Origin: SZUA-35 sp965530755
GTDB taxonomy: Bacteria; Actinomycetota; Acidimicrobiia; Acidimicrobiales; SZUA-35
Assembly (NCBI GenBank): GCA_965530755.1
Contig: CBESNA010000013.1
Location: 1 to 64,000 of the forward strand
Length of the DNA stretch: 64,000 nucleotides
Direction: 5' to 3'
Positions 1 through 7,772 of the stretch are shown here, one piece after another; the stretch's first letter is position 1, and each line of letters opens with the position of its first letter. The notes under the pieces were generated by a model, which was not told where the DNA came from, made no database searches, and saw only the letters and a list, made by a program, of their open reading frames with translations. The translations under genes were made by a program, and so were the position numbers.

Positions 1-1982
1 GGGTCGGTGGCTCCGGTGAGCACCGGGATCGTCACTGCAGTCGATGCCGGGGTCGACACGGCCTGGTCGACGGCGACCGGCGGGCGGTTGAGCCCGATCG
101 TGATGCTGGCGTTGTTGTTGTTGGGCAGCAGATCGAGGTTGCTGCCGTCGACCGCTGCTCGGTTGGTGACCGTCCCGAACCCCGAAGAGACGACCGTCTC
201 GATGTCGACGACGGCGGAATCGCCGACAGCGAGGGAACCGAGGCTGCACGTCACCGCGCCGGCGATGGAGCAGGAACCCTGACTCGGAACGGCGCTCACG
301 GCGGTGAAACCGGCGGGAAGTGTGTCGGTCACCACGGCCGCCGGCTCGGTGGCCGGGCCCCGGTTGACCACGATCAATCGAAAGCTCGCCGACCCTGGCA
401 CGGTGACCCGGTCGTTCGGGCCGTACTTGAGAACTGAGAGATCCGAGCGAGGACGGGGCGACAACACGACGGCGTTCGAGATGCCCTCGATCGGCAGCCC
501 GGATGTGGCGCCGGTGTACGTGACCGTGGCCGTGTTGGTGAGCACCTCGTCAACAGGCACCGTGCCAACGGTGACCCGAAACGACACGGTTCGAGTCGCT
601 CCGATCGGCAGGAACCCGCCGCGGGTTGCGTCGGCACCGGCACCGAGTCTGGCGACGATGCGAGACGGCCCGGCCGCCAGCTCGCCAGTGTCATCTCCGC
701 TTCCGTCGGTGACGCTTCGTCCGTCGACGACCAGGCTTCCGCTGACGTAGGTCGCATGTTCAGGGATGCGGTCGCTGAGGACCACGTTGGTGGCACCATC
801 GTCACCGTTGTTGGTGACCCGCATCGTGTAGAGCACCTCGTCGCCGACGTCGAGCGGCCCGCCATCGACATCGACACCTGATTTCGTGATGTCGAGACGG
901 GGGGAGAACAGCTCGGTCGAGAACGAGACCACCCCTGGGAAATAGGTGTCATTGGTGGTGTTGAGGTTGATCGTTGCGGAGGTTGCGCTGTTGGCGAGAA
1001 CACCGTTGGCATTGATCGTGTCGATGTCGAATCCCAGCATGTTCGTCTGGAACGGATCGCCGGTCGTGTTGGTCGAGTTGAACCCCGTCAGACTGCTGTT
1101 GAAGAAGTTCGTTGCCGGGTTGAGGCTGTTGGTGAGCGAGGTCGCGTTGAGTCGGAGACTGTCACCGACGAGACCCAGATCACCCTCGTAGGCGACCACG
1201 CCGACCCGGGAGCGCACGGCACCCGATGGCGGTGTGACGAAACCGGACACCGGCACGGCAACGTTCTGGTCGGCCGTCGGGTTCTGCTGCACCACGGCGT
1301 AGCCGTCGAACACGGTGAGGTTGCGCAGCGGCTCGTTCACGTCCTGGACGGCGACGACGAGCGCCCACCCGCCATAGCGGTCGTTTCCGCGGCCGGCCTG
1401 CAGGTTGGCGACGGTGTACTCACCCGAGCGGTCGGCGACGACCAGACCGGTCACGTCGGCGAAGCCCTGGTAGCGGACGCCACCCGACACCGGGGAGGTG
1501 TCGACCTGACTGGCGGTGATCGGAAGGTAGCCGGCGCTGTCGGGGGTGCGGAAGAGGACCTGCCCGCGGGCCGACGGGGTCGGGGCGGCCGAACCGTTGG
1601 TTCCGGCAGTCGTGTCTGCACCCCAGTAGAGACCGGCGAACAGCACCGTCGAGGTCGACGGAATGCTCAGAGTGTTGCGACTCGAGTTGAACGTGGCCGG
1701 ATCACCATCGATGTCGACGAACGACATCACGAAGTTGTTGTTGTTGTTCGCGTTCAGGGTCGCGCCCGTCCCCATTCGGGCTGCCGTGCACCCGGTGGCC
1801 GATGCCGGGCACGTCAGCAGGGTGTTCCCCGTCATCGTGATCGCACCGGTGGTGTTCCGCGTGAAACGAACGGCGAACGGCCGGATGACGCCTGCCTCCG
1901 CTGGAGGAACGAACGTCATGAAGCTCACCAACATGGCGGCAAGTAGAAGAAGGGCGAAGACCCGAGAACCTGGACGGCGCAT
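1..1982 (-). CDS. Secreted DUF11-repeat surface protein, 3' end outside window
   Basis: An uninterrupted frame on the minus strand runs from ATG at 1982 to the left edge, about 660 residues without a stop. It starts with a typical signal peptide (MRRPG..., hydrophobic core, cleavage near PPAEAG). A beta-rich Asn/Thr/Ser region follows, then two copies of the DUF11 type (conserved repeat TIGR01451): LDITKSGVDVDGGPLDVGDE and a second starting LSVLKYGPNDRVTVPGSASF. The visible end (NRPPVAVDQAVSTPASTA) looks like the start of a bacterial Ig/cadherin-like domain. A good ribosome site (GGAGG, 1987-1991) precedes the start. DUF11 proteins are usually large, exported and wall-associated. The C-terminus, and so any sorting signal, is not visible. 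Function is unknown beyond a likely surface or adhesive role. Confidence 0.85.
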   Translation of the reverse strand, partial: MRRPGSRVFALLLLAAMLVSFMTFVPPAEAGVIRPFAVRFTRNTTGAITMTGNTLLTCPASATGCTAARMGTGATLNANNNNNFVMSFVDIDGDPATFNSSRNTLSIPSTSTVLFAGLYWGADTTAGTNGSAAPTPSARGQVLFRTPDSAGYLPITASQVDTSPVSGGVRYQGFADVTGLVVADRSGEYTVANLQAGRGNDRYGGWALVVAVQDVNEPLRNLTVFDGYAVVQQNPTADQNVAVPVSGFVTPPSGAVRSRVGVVAYEGDLGLVGDSLRLNATSLTNSLNPATNFFNSSLTGFNSTNTTGDPFQTNMLGFDIDTINANGVLANSATSATINLNTTNDTYFPGVVSFSTELFSPRLDITKSGVDVDGGPLDVGDEVLYTMRVTNNGDDGATNVVLSDRIPEHATYVSGSLVVDGRSVTDGSGDDTGELAAGPSRIVARLGAGADATRGGFLPIGATRTVSFRVTVGTVPVDEVLTNTATVTYTGATSGLPIEGISNAVVLSPRPRSDLSVLKYGPNDRVTVPGSASFRLIVVNRGPATEPAAVVTDTLPAGFTAVSAVPSQGSCSIAGAVTCSLGSLAVGDSAVVDIETVVSSGFGTVTNRAAVDGSNLDLLPNNNNASITIGLNRPPVAVDQAVSTPASTAVTIPVLTGATD

Positions 1983-2056
1983 TCGGCCTCCACCTCACAT
2001 TCATGACGGTCCTCAACCATCGGCGGTTCGGATCGCGCAAGGGAGGACATCGGTCT

Positions 2057-2070
2057 GTCCGGAACCGGAC
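2057..2070. promoter_or_regulatory. Short perfect palindrome in divergent intergenic region
   Basis: GTCCGG-AA-CCGGAC lies in the 204-bp space between the divergently read DUF11 protein and the lipoprotein. It could be an operator, but 6-bp arms are common in GC-rich DNA, so this is weak. Confidence 0.2.
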
Positions 2071-2186
2071 ATTTTCCCACAATCATCTGTCGCCGCTCGT
2101 GGGTCTGGCCGGGAACCGGAGCTCCTCCGCCGACGTCCAAGTGAGGGATTGATCCGCTCGGATCACACGACTTCAGAGGTCATCAC

Positions 2187-3113
2187 ATGCCTGCTTCCCA
2201 CCCCCATCGCAGACTGGCGGCCGTTCCCTTTGCGCTCGCCATGGTCATCGCCGGATGCGGCAATGACACGATCGTGACGGCCGCTCCGAGCGAGGCGCCG
2301 TCGAACGAAGGAGGCTTCGGCGCACCTGCCGCCTCTCTCGGCGAGTTCGGCCGACTGTCCGGCATCGACATGGTCGGCAGCGCCCGACTCGAGTCGAACG
2401 GTTGCTGGTACCTGGCGGGGAACGGCGATGCCGCTCTCCTCGTGGCTCCGGCCGGCACCCAGATCGGCGACGACGGGCGAAGCCTGATCACCGGGGCTGG
2501 AACCGTGATCGAAGATGGTGCTGCAGTGGACTCCACCGGCGGCTTCGTCGCACTGGACCAGATACCGGGTGGGCCCGATGGCAAGTGGGGCAACTACGCG
2601 TCGTTCTGCAATCCAACCTACGGTTTCGTGGCCGTCACCGAGACGCTCGACCTCGCCTTCGACCCGACCGGCGTCGACCCGGCAGCGCTGATCGGACAAC
2701 TCGACGCTTCCGTGTTCGACACCGATTTCGGGTGCGGTTACGGGTTCATGACCGGCGCAGCGGACGAGCGCTGGTCGTTGATCATCAACGTCACGAGCGG
2801 GACACCGCCAGAGGCCGGAGTGGTCGTGCTTCCCGACGATCGCTTCGACGTGACGGTCACGGCAGGTGCCCATCTCTTCGCCAACAATTGCGACGACGTC
2901 ATGGAATGGTTCGAGCCGGTCTACACGCCGGCAGTCGACTGGAATGTCACCGGCGGAACCTTCACGTATCCCGGCGGGTCCGAGGCGACCTGCGGCAGTG
3001 GACTCCCCGTGACCATCACGCTCGTCGATGCGACCGTCGACACCGGCGGCGACCCGATCGTGCTCGCCCCGATCGACATCACGAACGATCACTTCGGCTG
3101 CTTCGCCGGTTGA
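2187..3113 (+). CDS. Predicted lipoprotein of unknown function
   Basis: The 308-residue product has a lipoprotein signal (HRRLAAVPFALAMVIAGC), with the lipobox Cys at residue 24. The mature part is acidic and beta-rich, with several cysteines that could form disulfides (around residues 72, 141, 189, 233 and 272, and near the C-terminus). I recognise no family. A leading region with VGSARLESNGCWYL could be an OB- or beta-barrel-like fold, but this is a guess. It is divergent from the DUF11 surface protein, suggesting both belong to the envelope. The ATG is chosen because the signal peptide begins directly there. Confidence 0.75.
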   Translation: MPASHPHRRLAAVPFALAMVIAGCGNDTIVTAAPSEAPSNEGGFGAPAASLGEFGRLSGIDMVGSARLESNGCWYLAGNGDAALLVAPAGTQIGDDGRSLITGAGTVIEDGAAVDSTGGFVALDQIPGGPDGKWGNYASFCNPTYGFVAVTETLDLAFDPTGVDPAALIGQLDASVFDTDFGCGYGFMTGAADERWSLIINVTSGTPPEAGVVVLPDDRFDVTVTAGAHLFANNCDDVMEWFEPVYTPAVDWNVTGGTFTYPGGSEATCGSGLPVTITLVDATVDTGGDPIVLAPIDITNDHFGCFAG

Positions 3114-3304
3114 CCAGCGTTGCTTCTTGACCAGCCAACCTGCTGTTCGCTCGACATGCGGCGGGTCGGACCCCCATGGTGGAAGCACCTAGGTTGGAGG
3201 GGGTATCGGAGGTTGGCCGTGACCGTCACGACGAGGACGATTGACAGGATCCTGGCGATGACCGGCGCACCACCCAACGCTCGCTGGGCACCGTCTGGTG
3301 CCGC

Positions 3305-4738
3305 ATGACCAGGGCCGTCGTCGTCGGGAGCGGGCCAAACGGTCTCGCCGCAGCGCTCACCCTGGCCAAGGCCGGGGTCGAGGTCACCGTGCTCGAAGCC
3401 GATTCGCGGATCGGCGGCGGAACACGCAGCAGCGAGCTCACGGTCGCCGGTCTGATCCACGACGAGTGTTCGGGATTCCACCCGCTGAGCTTCGAGACAC
3501 CGTTCGCCCGCAGTGCAGATCTCCACGAGCACGGATTGCAGTGGGCGTGGCCAGAGGTCCAGTACTCACACCCACTCGGTGGTGAGACCGGCGGGGCTGC
3601 CCTGCGATCTGTCGATGCCACTGCTGACGGTCTCGAGGGTGACGAGCGGTCGTGGCGACAGGTCTTCGGCCCGCTGGTTCCCCGCTTCGGCGACATCGCC
3701 GAGGACTTCCTCGGGCCCCTCCTCGGCGTGCCGAGCCACCCTGTGAAGCTCGGCCGGTTCGGTCTGCGCGCAGCGCTACCTGCAGCTGTACTCGCCAAGC
3801 GCTTCTCGACCAACGAGGCGCGGGCCCTGTTCGGCGGTGTGGCTGCACACGCAATGTGGCCGTTCGGCTCAGTCCTGTCGTCGGCGATCGGAGTTGCACT
3901 CGGCACGGCAGCGCACACCTACGGATGGCCCGTGGCTATCGGTGGGTCGGCCGCCATCACCAATGCAATGGCCGATGCGATCGAACGACACGGCGGGACG
4001 ATCGAGACTGACAACCGAGTGTCGTCTGTTCGTGAGCTCGGCTCGCCTGACATCGTCATGCTCGACGTTGCCCCGGGAGCGGCAGTCGAACTGGTGGGCA
4101 AAGCGATGCCGTCCCGGTATCGATCGGCGCTTCGGAGGTTCCAACACGGCCCCGGCACCTTCAAGGTGGACTTCGCCGTCGAGGGGGGCATCCCGTGGAG
4201 CCATGAGCCGTCGCGTCGCTCCGGCACGGTGCACCTCGGCGGCGATTTCGCCGAGATGGTCACGACCGAGTCGATGGTGCACCGCGGCCAGATGCCCGAG
4301 CGGCCGTTCGTACTGGTCGGCCAGCAATATCTCGCCGACCCTGGGCGATCGAGTGGTGACGTGCACCCCGTGTACAGCTACGCACACGTCCCAGCTCGAT
4401 TCGGTGGAGACGCGACCGACGCCATCGAGCAGCAGATCGAACGGTTCGCGCCCGGCTTCCGGGACCGGATCGTGGCCCGCCACGTGCAGTCAACGAGCGA
4501 CTTGTCTCGGCGCAATCCCAACGTCGTTGCCGGTGACATCCTGACCGGTGCGAACTCGCCACGACAGTTGGTGTTCAGACCTCGCATCGCACTCGACCCG
4601 TATTGGCTCGGTGTGCCGGGCCATTTCCTGTGTTCGGCGGCAACGCCACCCGGTGCAGGTGCCCACGGGATGTGCGGGTACAACGCCGCGATGTCGGCCC
4701 TTCGTAGACTCGACGACAGCCCCAGGAGCTCCTCATGA
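3305..4738 (+). CDS. FAD-dependent oxidoreductase, phytoene desaturase-like
   Basis: The 477-residue protein begins with a Rossmann FAD-binding motif (VVVGSGPNGLAAALTLAKAG) followed by VTVLEAD and RIGGGTRSSE. This is the pattern of the CrtI/amine-oxidase-like NAD(P)/FAD oxidoreductases. The C-terminal segment GANSPRQLVFRP...GAGAHGMCGYNAA fits the FAD-closing region of the same family. Similar actinobacterial proteins are often annotated phytoene dehydrogenase, but no other carotenoid genes lie nearby, so the substrate is unknown. Its TGA overlaps the ATG of the dioxygenase gene by 4 bp (ATGA at 4735-4738), so the two oxidative enzymes are probably co-translated and may act on one substrate. 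Confidence 0.85.
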   Translation: MTRAVVVGSGPNGLAAALTLAKAGVEVTVLEADSRIGGGTRSSELTVAGLIHDECSGFHPLSFETPFARSADLHEHGLQWAWPEVQYSHPLGGETGGAALRSVDATADGLEGDERSWRQVFGPLVPRFGDIAEDFLGPLLGVPSHPVKLGRFGLRAALPAAVLAKRFSTNEARALFGGVAAHAMWPFGSVLSSAIGVALGTAAHTYGWPVAIGGSAAITNAMADAIERHGGTIETDNRVSSVRELGSPDIVMLDVAPGAAVELVGKAMPSRYRSALRRFQHGPGTFKVDFAVEGGIPWSHEPSRRSGTVHLGGDFAEMVTTESMVHRGQMPERPFVLVGQQYLADPGRSSGDVHPVYSYAHVPARFGGDATDAIEQQIERFAPGFRDRIVARHVQSTSDLSRRNPNVVAGDILTGANSPRQLVFRPRIALDPYWLGVPGHFLCSAATPPGAGAHGMCGYNAAMSALRRLDDSPRSSS

Positions 4739-5667
4739 CGACCACAGACAGCACGCCTGAAACGGGTACCACGACCACGTCGTTCCGCTCCGGACTTCGA
4801 TACGGGCCACAGGTGGCCCCACGGGTACCCGCCGGGTGGATCGATGAGCCGTACACCCGTTTCGAGGTCCATCCGAAGAGTCCGACGATCGGGGCCGAGA
4901 TCGTCGGCATCGAGCTCGCATCTCTCGACGACCAGACCTTCGCTGATCTCCATCGGGCGCTCCTCGAGTTCAAGGTTCTCTTCATCCGTGACTCGGGTCT
5001 CGATCCCGAATCGCATGCGGCACTCGGAGCCCGGTGGGGTGAACTCGAATACCACCCGTTCCTGACCAACCGCGATGACCAACCGATCGTCGTCCGGTTC
5101 GAGAAAGGTGGCGATGTGAATGGCTACGAGAACGTCTGGCACAGCGACGTCAGTTGGCGGGCGATTCCGTCCTTGGGGTCGTTGCTTCGAGCTGTGGAAG
5201 TCCCGGCCGCCGGCGGCGACACGCTCTGGGCCGATATGGGCGCCGCATACGACTGCCTGCCGGACGATGTGAAGGAGCGCATCGACGGCCTCGACGCCGT
5301 TCACGACTGGATCGACACGTTCGGCGCTCTCATGTCAGACGAGGAACGTGAGGCGACCCGGCCCGATTTCCCCCCCTCGGTTCACCCCGTCGTGCGCACT
5401 CACCCCGAGACCGGGCGCAAGACGCTCTACGTCAATGCGATCTTCACCACGGAACTGGTCGGGCTCGACCCGGTCGAAGGAGATCGGCTGCTCGAGTATC
5501 TGTGCCGCCAAGCCGATTTCCCCGAGTACCAATGCCGCTGGAGCTGGACACCAGGTGACCTCGCGATCTGGGACAATCGAGCGACCCAGCACTACGCAAC
5601 GTCCGACTACTCCCCGCAGCGGCGGGTCATGGAGCGCATCACGGTCATCGGCGACCGACCCTTCTGA
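4735..5667 (+). CDS. TauD/TfdA-family Fe(II)/2-oxoglutarate dioxygenase
   Basis: The 310-residue protein has the TauD/TfdA signature. HxD is H136-S-D138 in VWHSDVSW, the distal His is H286 in RATQHYATSDY, and the 2-oxoglutarate-binding Arg follows about ten residues later (PQRRVMERI). The family couples 2-oxoglutarate decarboxylation to hydroxylation, often releasing sulfite from alkylsulfonates or hydroxylating small acids. The true substrate here cannot be told from sequence. It is translationally coupled to the upstream FAD oxidoreductase. The 3' end overlaps the convergent kinase-NUDIX gene by 23 bp. Confidence 0.9.
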   Translation: MTTTDSTPETGTTTTSFRSGLRYGPQVAPRVPAGWIDEPYTRFEVHPKSPTIGAEIVGIELASLDDQTFADLHRALLEFKVLFIRDSGLDPESHAALGARWGELEYHPFLTNRDDQPIVVRFEKGGDVNGYENVWHSDVSWRAIPSLGSLLRAVEVPAAGGDTLWADMGAAYDCLPDDVKERIDGLDAVHDWIDTFGALMSDEEREATRPDFPPSVHPVVRTHPETGRKTLYVNAIFTTELVGLDPVEGDRLLEYLCRQADFPEYQCRWSWTPGDLAIWDNRATQHYATSDYSPQRRVMERITVIGDRPF

Positions 5668-6574
5668 TCGATCGCAGGTAGCCGCTCGGGATGACCTCCG
5701 CTTCGAGCTCGGCGATCGTGTGAAGGCCAACGTCGGTGTGCTCGTCGCTGTGGTCGAATTCCGGCGGTCGATCTGCCTCGCATTCATAGGTGAGGATCAG
5801 GACCCGTCTGCCTTCGACCTCGTAGATCCACGAGTCGATCATCGGCCCGACCACTGCATCGAGCCCGAGCTCCTCGTTGATCTCCCTGCGCAACGTCTCC
5901 TCCGGCCCGGCATCGGTCGCATCGAGGCGTCCACCCGGGAGCTCCCACTCGTCGCGCCGATTCCGCAGCACGACGAAGCGGTCGTCCCACCCGAGCACGG
6001 CCTTGACCGAAATGGGCCAACGGTCATCGATCCACGCGTCGCTGCTCACCATAAGCGAGTCGCCGGTGAGCGCAGCGCGGCACGCGCCGATGACGTCAGC
6101 GATCGGACGGTTCGACTCGACGACGTGGCTCTCGAACTCGCCGAGCGCAGCAAATTGGCCGTACATGATCTCGGCCCCCGATGTCTCCGTGACCCCGTCC
6201 CGCTTCCGCACCCGATCGAGGGCGACCTCGCGATCGGGACGAACCACGAGGTACCGCAGGGGTAGCCGCCGGGCGGCAAGGCGGCGGGCAACGCGATCGA
6301 GGAACCATGGGCCGACCACGCCATCCCAAACCACCGCGTAACCGGCCTCGGCGTAGGCCGCCGCAGCGTCGGTGACGACATCCATGACGGCCGTGTTCTG
6401 GTGGTGCGCATCGGGAAGGTGGGGGGCGACGAAACCAGACCGAATCGAGCGATAGAACACGTCGGACTCGAGGTGAACGCCGAGCTCGCAGCCGGACACG
6501 ATTGCGTCGGCCACCGTCGTCTTGCCCGAACCCGGCGGACCCGAGATGATCACGACCTGTCCGCCTTCGAGCAT
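5645..6574 (-). CDS. P-loop kinase fused to NUDIX hydrolase domain
   Basis: The 309-residue product has two domains. The N-terminal half is an AAA_33/adenylylsulfate- or chloramphenicol-phosphotransferase-like kinase, with Walker A GPPGSGKTT directly after the start and an Asp-containing second motif (VWDGVVGPW). The C-terminal half is a NUDIX hydrolase: GGRLDATDAGPEETLRREIN continues into EELG, which is the Nudix box GX5EX7REUXEEXG. The start is set at the ATG in front of LEGGQVVIISGPPGSGK. The frame stays open for another 390 bp upstream, but that extension is Arg-rich and does not look like protein. Fusion of a small-molecule kinase to NUDIX suggests nucleotide or cofactor repair, by inference only. 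Confidence 0.8.
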   Translation of the reverse strand: MLEGGQVVIISGPPGSGKTTVADAIVSGCELGVHLESDVFYRSIRSGFVAPHLPDAHHQNTAVMDVVTDAAAAYAEAGYAVVWDGVVGPWFLDRVARRLAARRLPLRYLVVRPDREVALDRVRKRDGVTETSGAEIMYGQFAALGEFESHVVESNRPIADVIGACRAALTGDSLMVSSDAWIDDRWPISVKAVLGWDDRFVVLRNRRDEWELPGGRLDATDAGPEETLRREINEELGLDAVVGPMIDSWIYEVEGRRVLILTYECEADRPPEFDHSDEHTDVGLHTIAELEAEVIPSGYLRSIRRVGRR

Positions 6575-6962
6575 CGGGCAACGGTAGGGCACAACCTGGA
6601 TCACTACGCCGCCCGCACGCCGGTGAGGCGAACGCCGCGAATGACACGTCGGGCTTCCAGCCCTACGCTCCGGTCGAAGGGGGCCGGTGGTGGACTTGCG
6701 AATCGTGCTGTGCGGATCGACCCAGATCGTCGTCGACGGTGTCGCTCGTCCGATGATGTTGGCCGGGATGTGGGTGGTGTGAACAGTCATGGCGTGATTC
6801 CCTTGTTGCTGCCGGATGCCTTGTTGCTCCGGCTGTTGGGAATCACTGTCGACGGCGGCGGTTTGCGGTCGGCGAGCAACCGGTTTGCTTGCGGTTCGCG
6901 GCGCTTGGCCGTCGATCGTTTTTCGGTAGACGACCGGCCCGTACACGCGATAGTTTCGCTCC
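6575..6962. other. Divergent intergenic region, no gene seen
   Basis: This 388-bp stretch lies between the divergent kinase-NUDIX and rsbQ genes. Open frames exist on both strands, but they are Arg/Pro-rich and low in hydrophobic residues. I see no RNA gene or strong hairpin. It probably holds the promoters of both flanking genes. Confidence 0.4.
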
Positions 6963-7772
6963 ATGTTGGCCGTCGCCCGTCACAACATTCATGTCCTCGG
7001 TCCACCGGACGGACAACCAATGGTGTTCGCCCACGGATTCGGCTGTGACCAACAGATGTGGCGCCACGTCGCCCCTGCCTTCGCAGAAGACTTTCGCGTC
7101 ATCATGTTCGACCACGTCGGGTGCGGCGGGTCCGACGTGTCGGCGTACGACCCCGACGAGTACAGCGACCTCAACCGGTACGCGGCCGACGTCGTCGAGA
7201 TCATCACGGAGCTCGATCTGACCGACGTCGTGTTCGTCGGCCACTCGGTCAGCGCCATGATCGGTGTCCTCGCCAGCCTGATTGCACCCGATCGATTCGC
7301 AGCACTGGTGATGGTCGGTCCATCGCCTCGCTACATCGACGACGATCAGTACATTGGCGGCTTCGCCGAAGGCGACATCGCCGAGCTCCTCGAATCGTTG
7401 GACAGCAACTACCTCGGCTGGTCGGGAGCAATCACCCCGATGATCATGGGCAACCCGGAGCGACCCGAGCTCGCCGAGGAGCTCAACGAGAGTTTCTGTC
7501 GCCTGGATCCGGCAATCGCCCGGCAGTTTGCGCGCGTGACGTTCCTCTCGGACAACCGTGACGATCTGGCGCGAGTCGACGTCCCCACGCTCATCGTGCA
7601 GTGCGCGTACGACGCCATCGCCCCACCCGTGGTCGGGGCGTATGTCAACGAGCGGATCAGCGGCAGCCAACTCCAGGTGCTCGACGTTGCCGGGCATTGT
7701 CCGAATCTGTCTGCACCGGCGGAGACAGCAGCGGCGATCCAAGCGTTCGTATCCGAACTTGCCACGCGGTGA
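6963..7772 (+). CDS. rsbQ: RsbQ-like alpha/beta hydrolase, stress-signalling partner
   Basis: The 269-residue protein matches the Bacillus RsbQ pattern closely: FAHGFGCDQQMWRHVAPAF, then VIMFDHVGCGGSD, then VFVGHSVSAMIGVLASL. The catalytic triad is S95 (GHSVS), D217 (CAYDAIAP) and H245 (GHCPN). In Bacillus, RsbQ is required for activity of the phosphatase RsbP in the energy-stress branch of sigma-B control and is thought to make or deliver a small hydrophobic cofactor. Here the stop codon overlaps the GTG of an RsbP-like phosphatase (GTGA, 7769-7772), so partner genes are preserved and coupled. The same fold occurs in strigolactone/karrikin receptors, so a ligand-sensing role is possible. Confidence 0.9.
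   Translation: MLAVARHNIHVLGPPDGQPMVFAHGFGCDQQMWRHVAPAFAEDFRVIMFDHVGCGGSDVSAYDPDEYSDLNRYAADVVEIITELDLTDVVFVGHSVSAMIGVLASLIAPDRFAALVMVGPSPRYIDDDQYIGGFAEGDIAELLESLDSNYLGWSGAITPMIMGNPERPELAEELNESFCRLDPAIARQFARVTFLSDNRDDLARVDVPTLIVQCAYDAIAPPVVGAYVNERISGSQLQVLDVAGHCPNLSAPAETAAAIQAFVSELATR

Noticed and set aside
374..1012. Open frames in other registers opposite or beside the DUF11 gene
   Set aside because: They are Ser/Arg/Pro-rich shadows. The edge-crossing frame has a signal peptide and recognisable DUF11 repeats.
6575..6964. N-terminal extension of the kinase-NUDIX protein
   Set aside because: It is Arg/Pro/Ser-rich with no domain and lies before a Walker A motif that normally starts a few residues after the Met.
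7601..7768. Longer N-terminus of the RsbP-like phosphatase
   Set aside because: This segment overlaps rsbQ in another frame and is Arg/Cys-rich. GTG 7769 with a GTGA overlap is the natural start.
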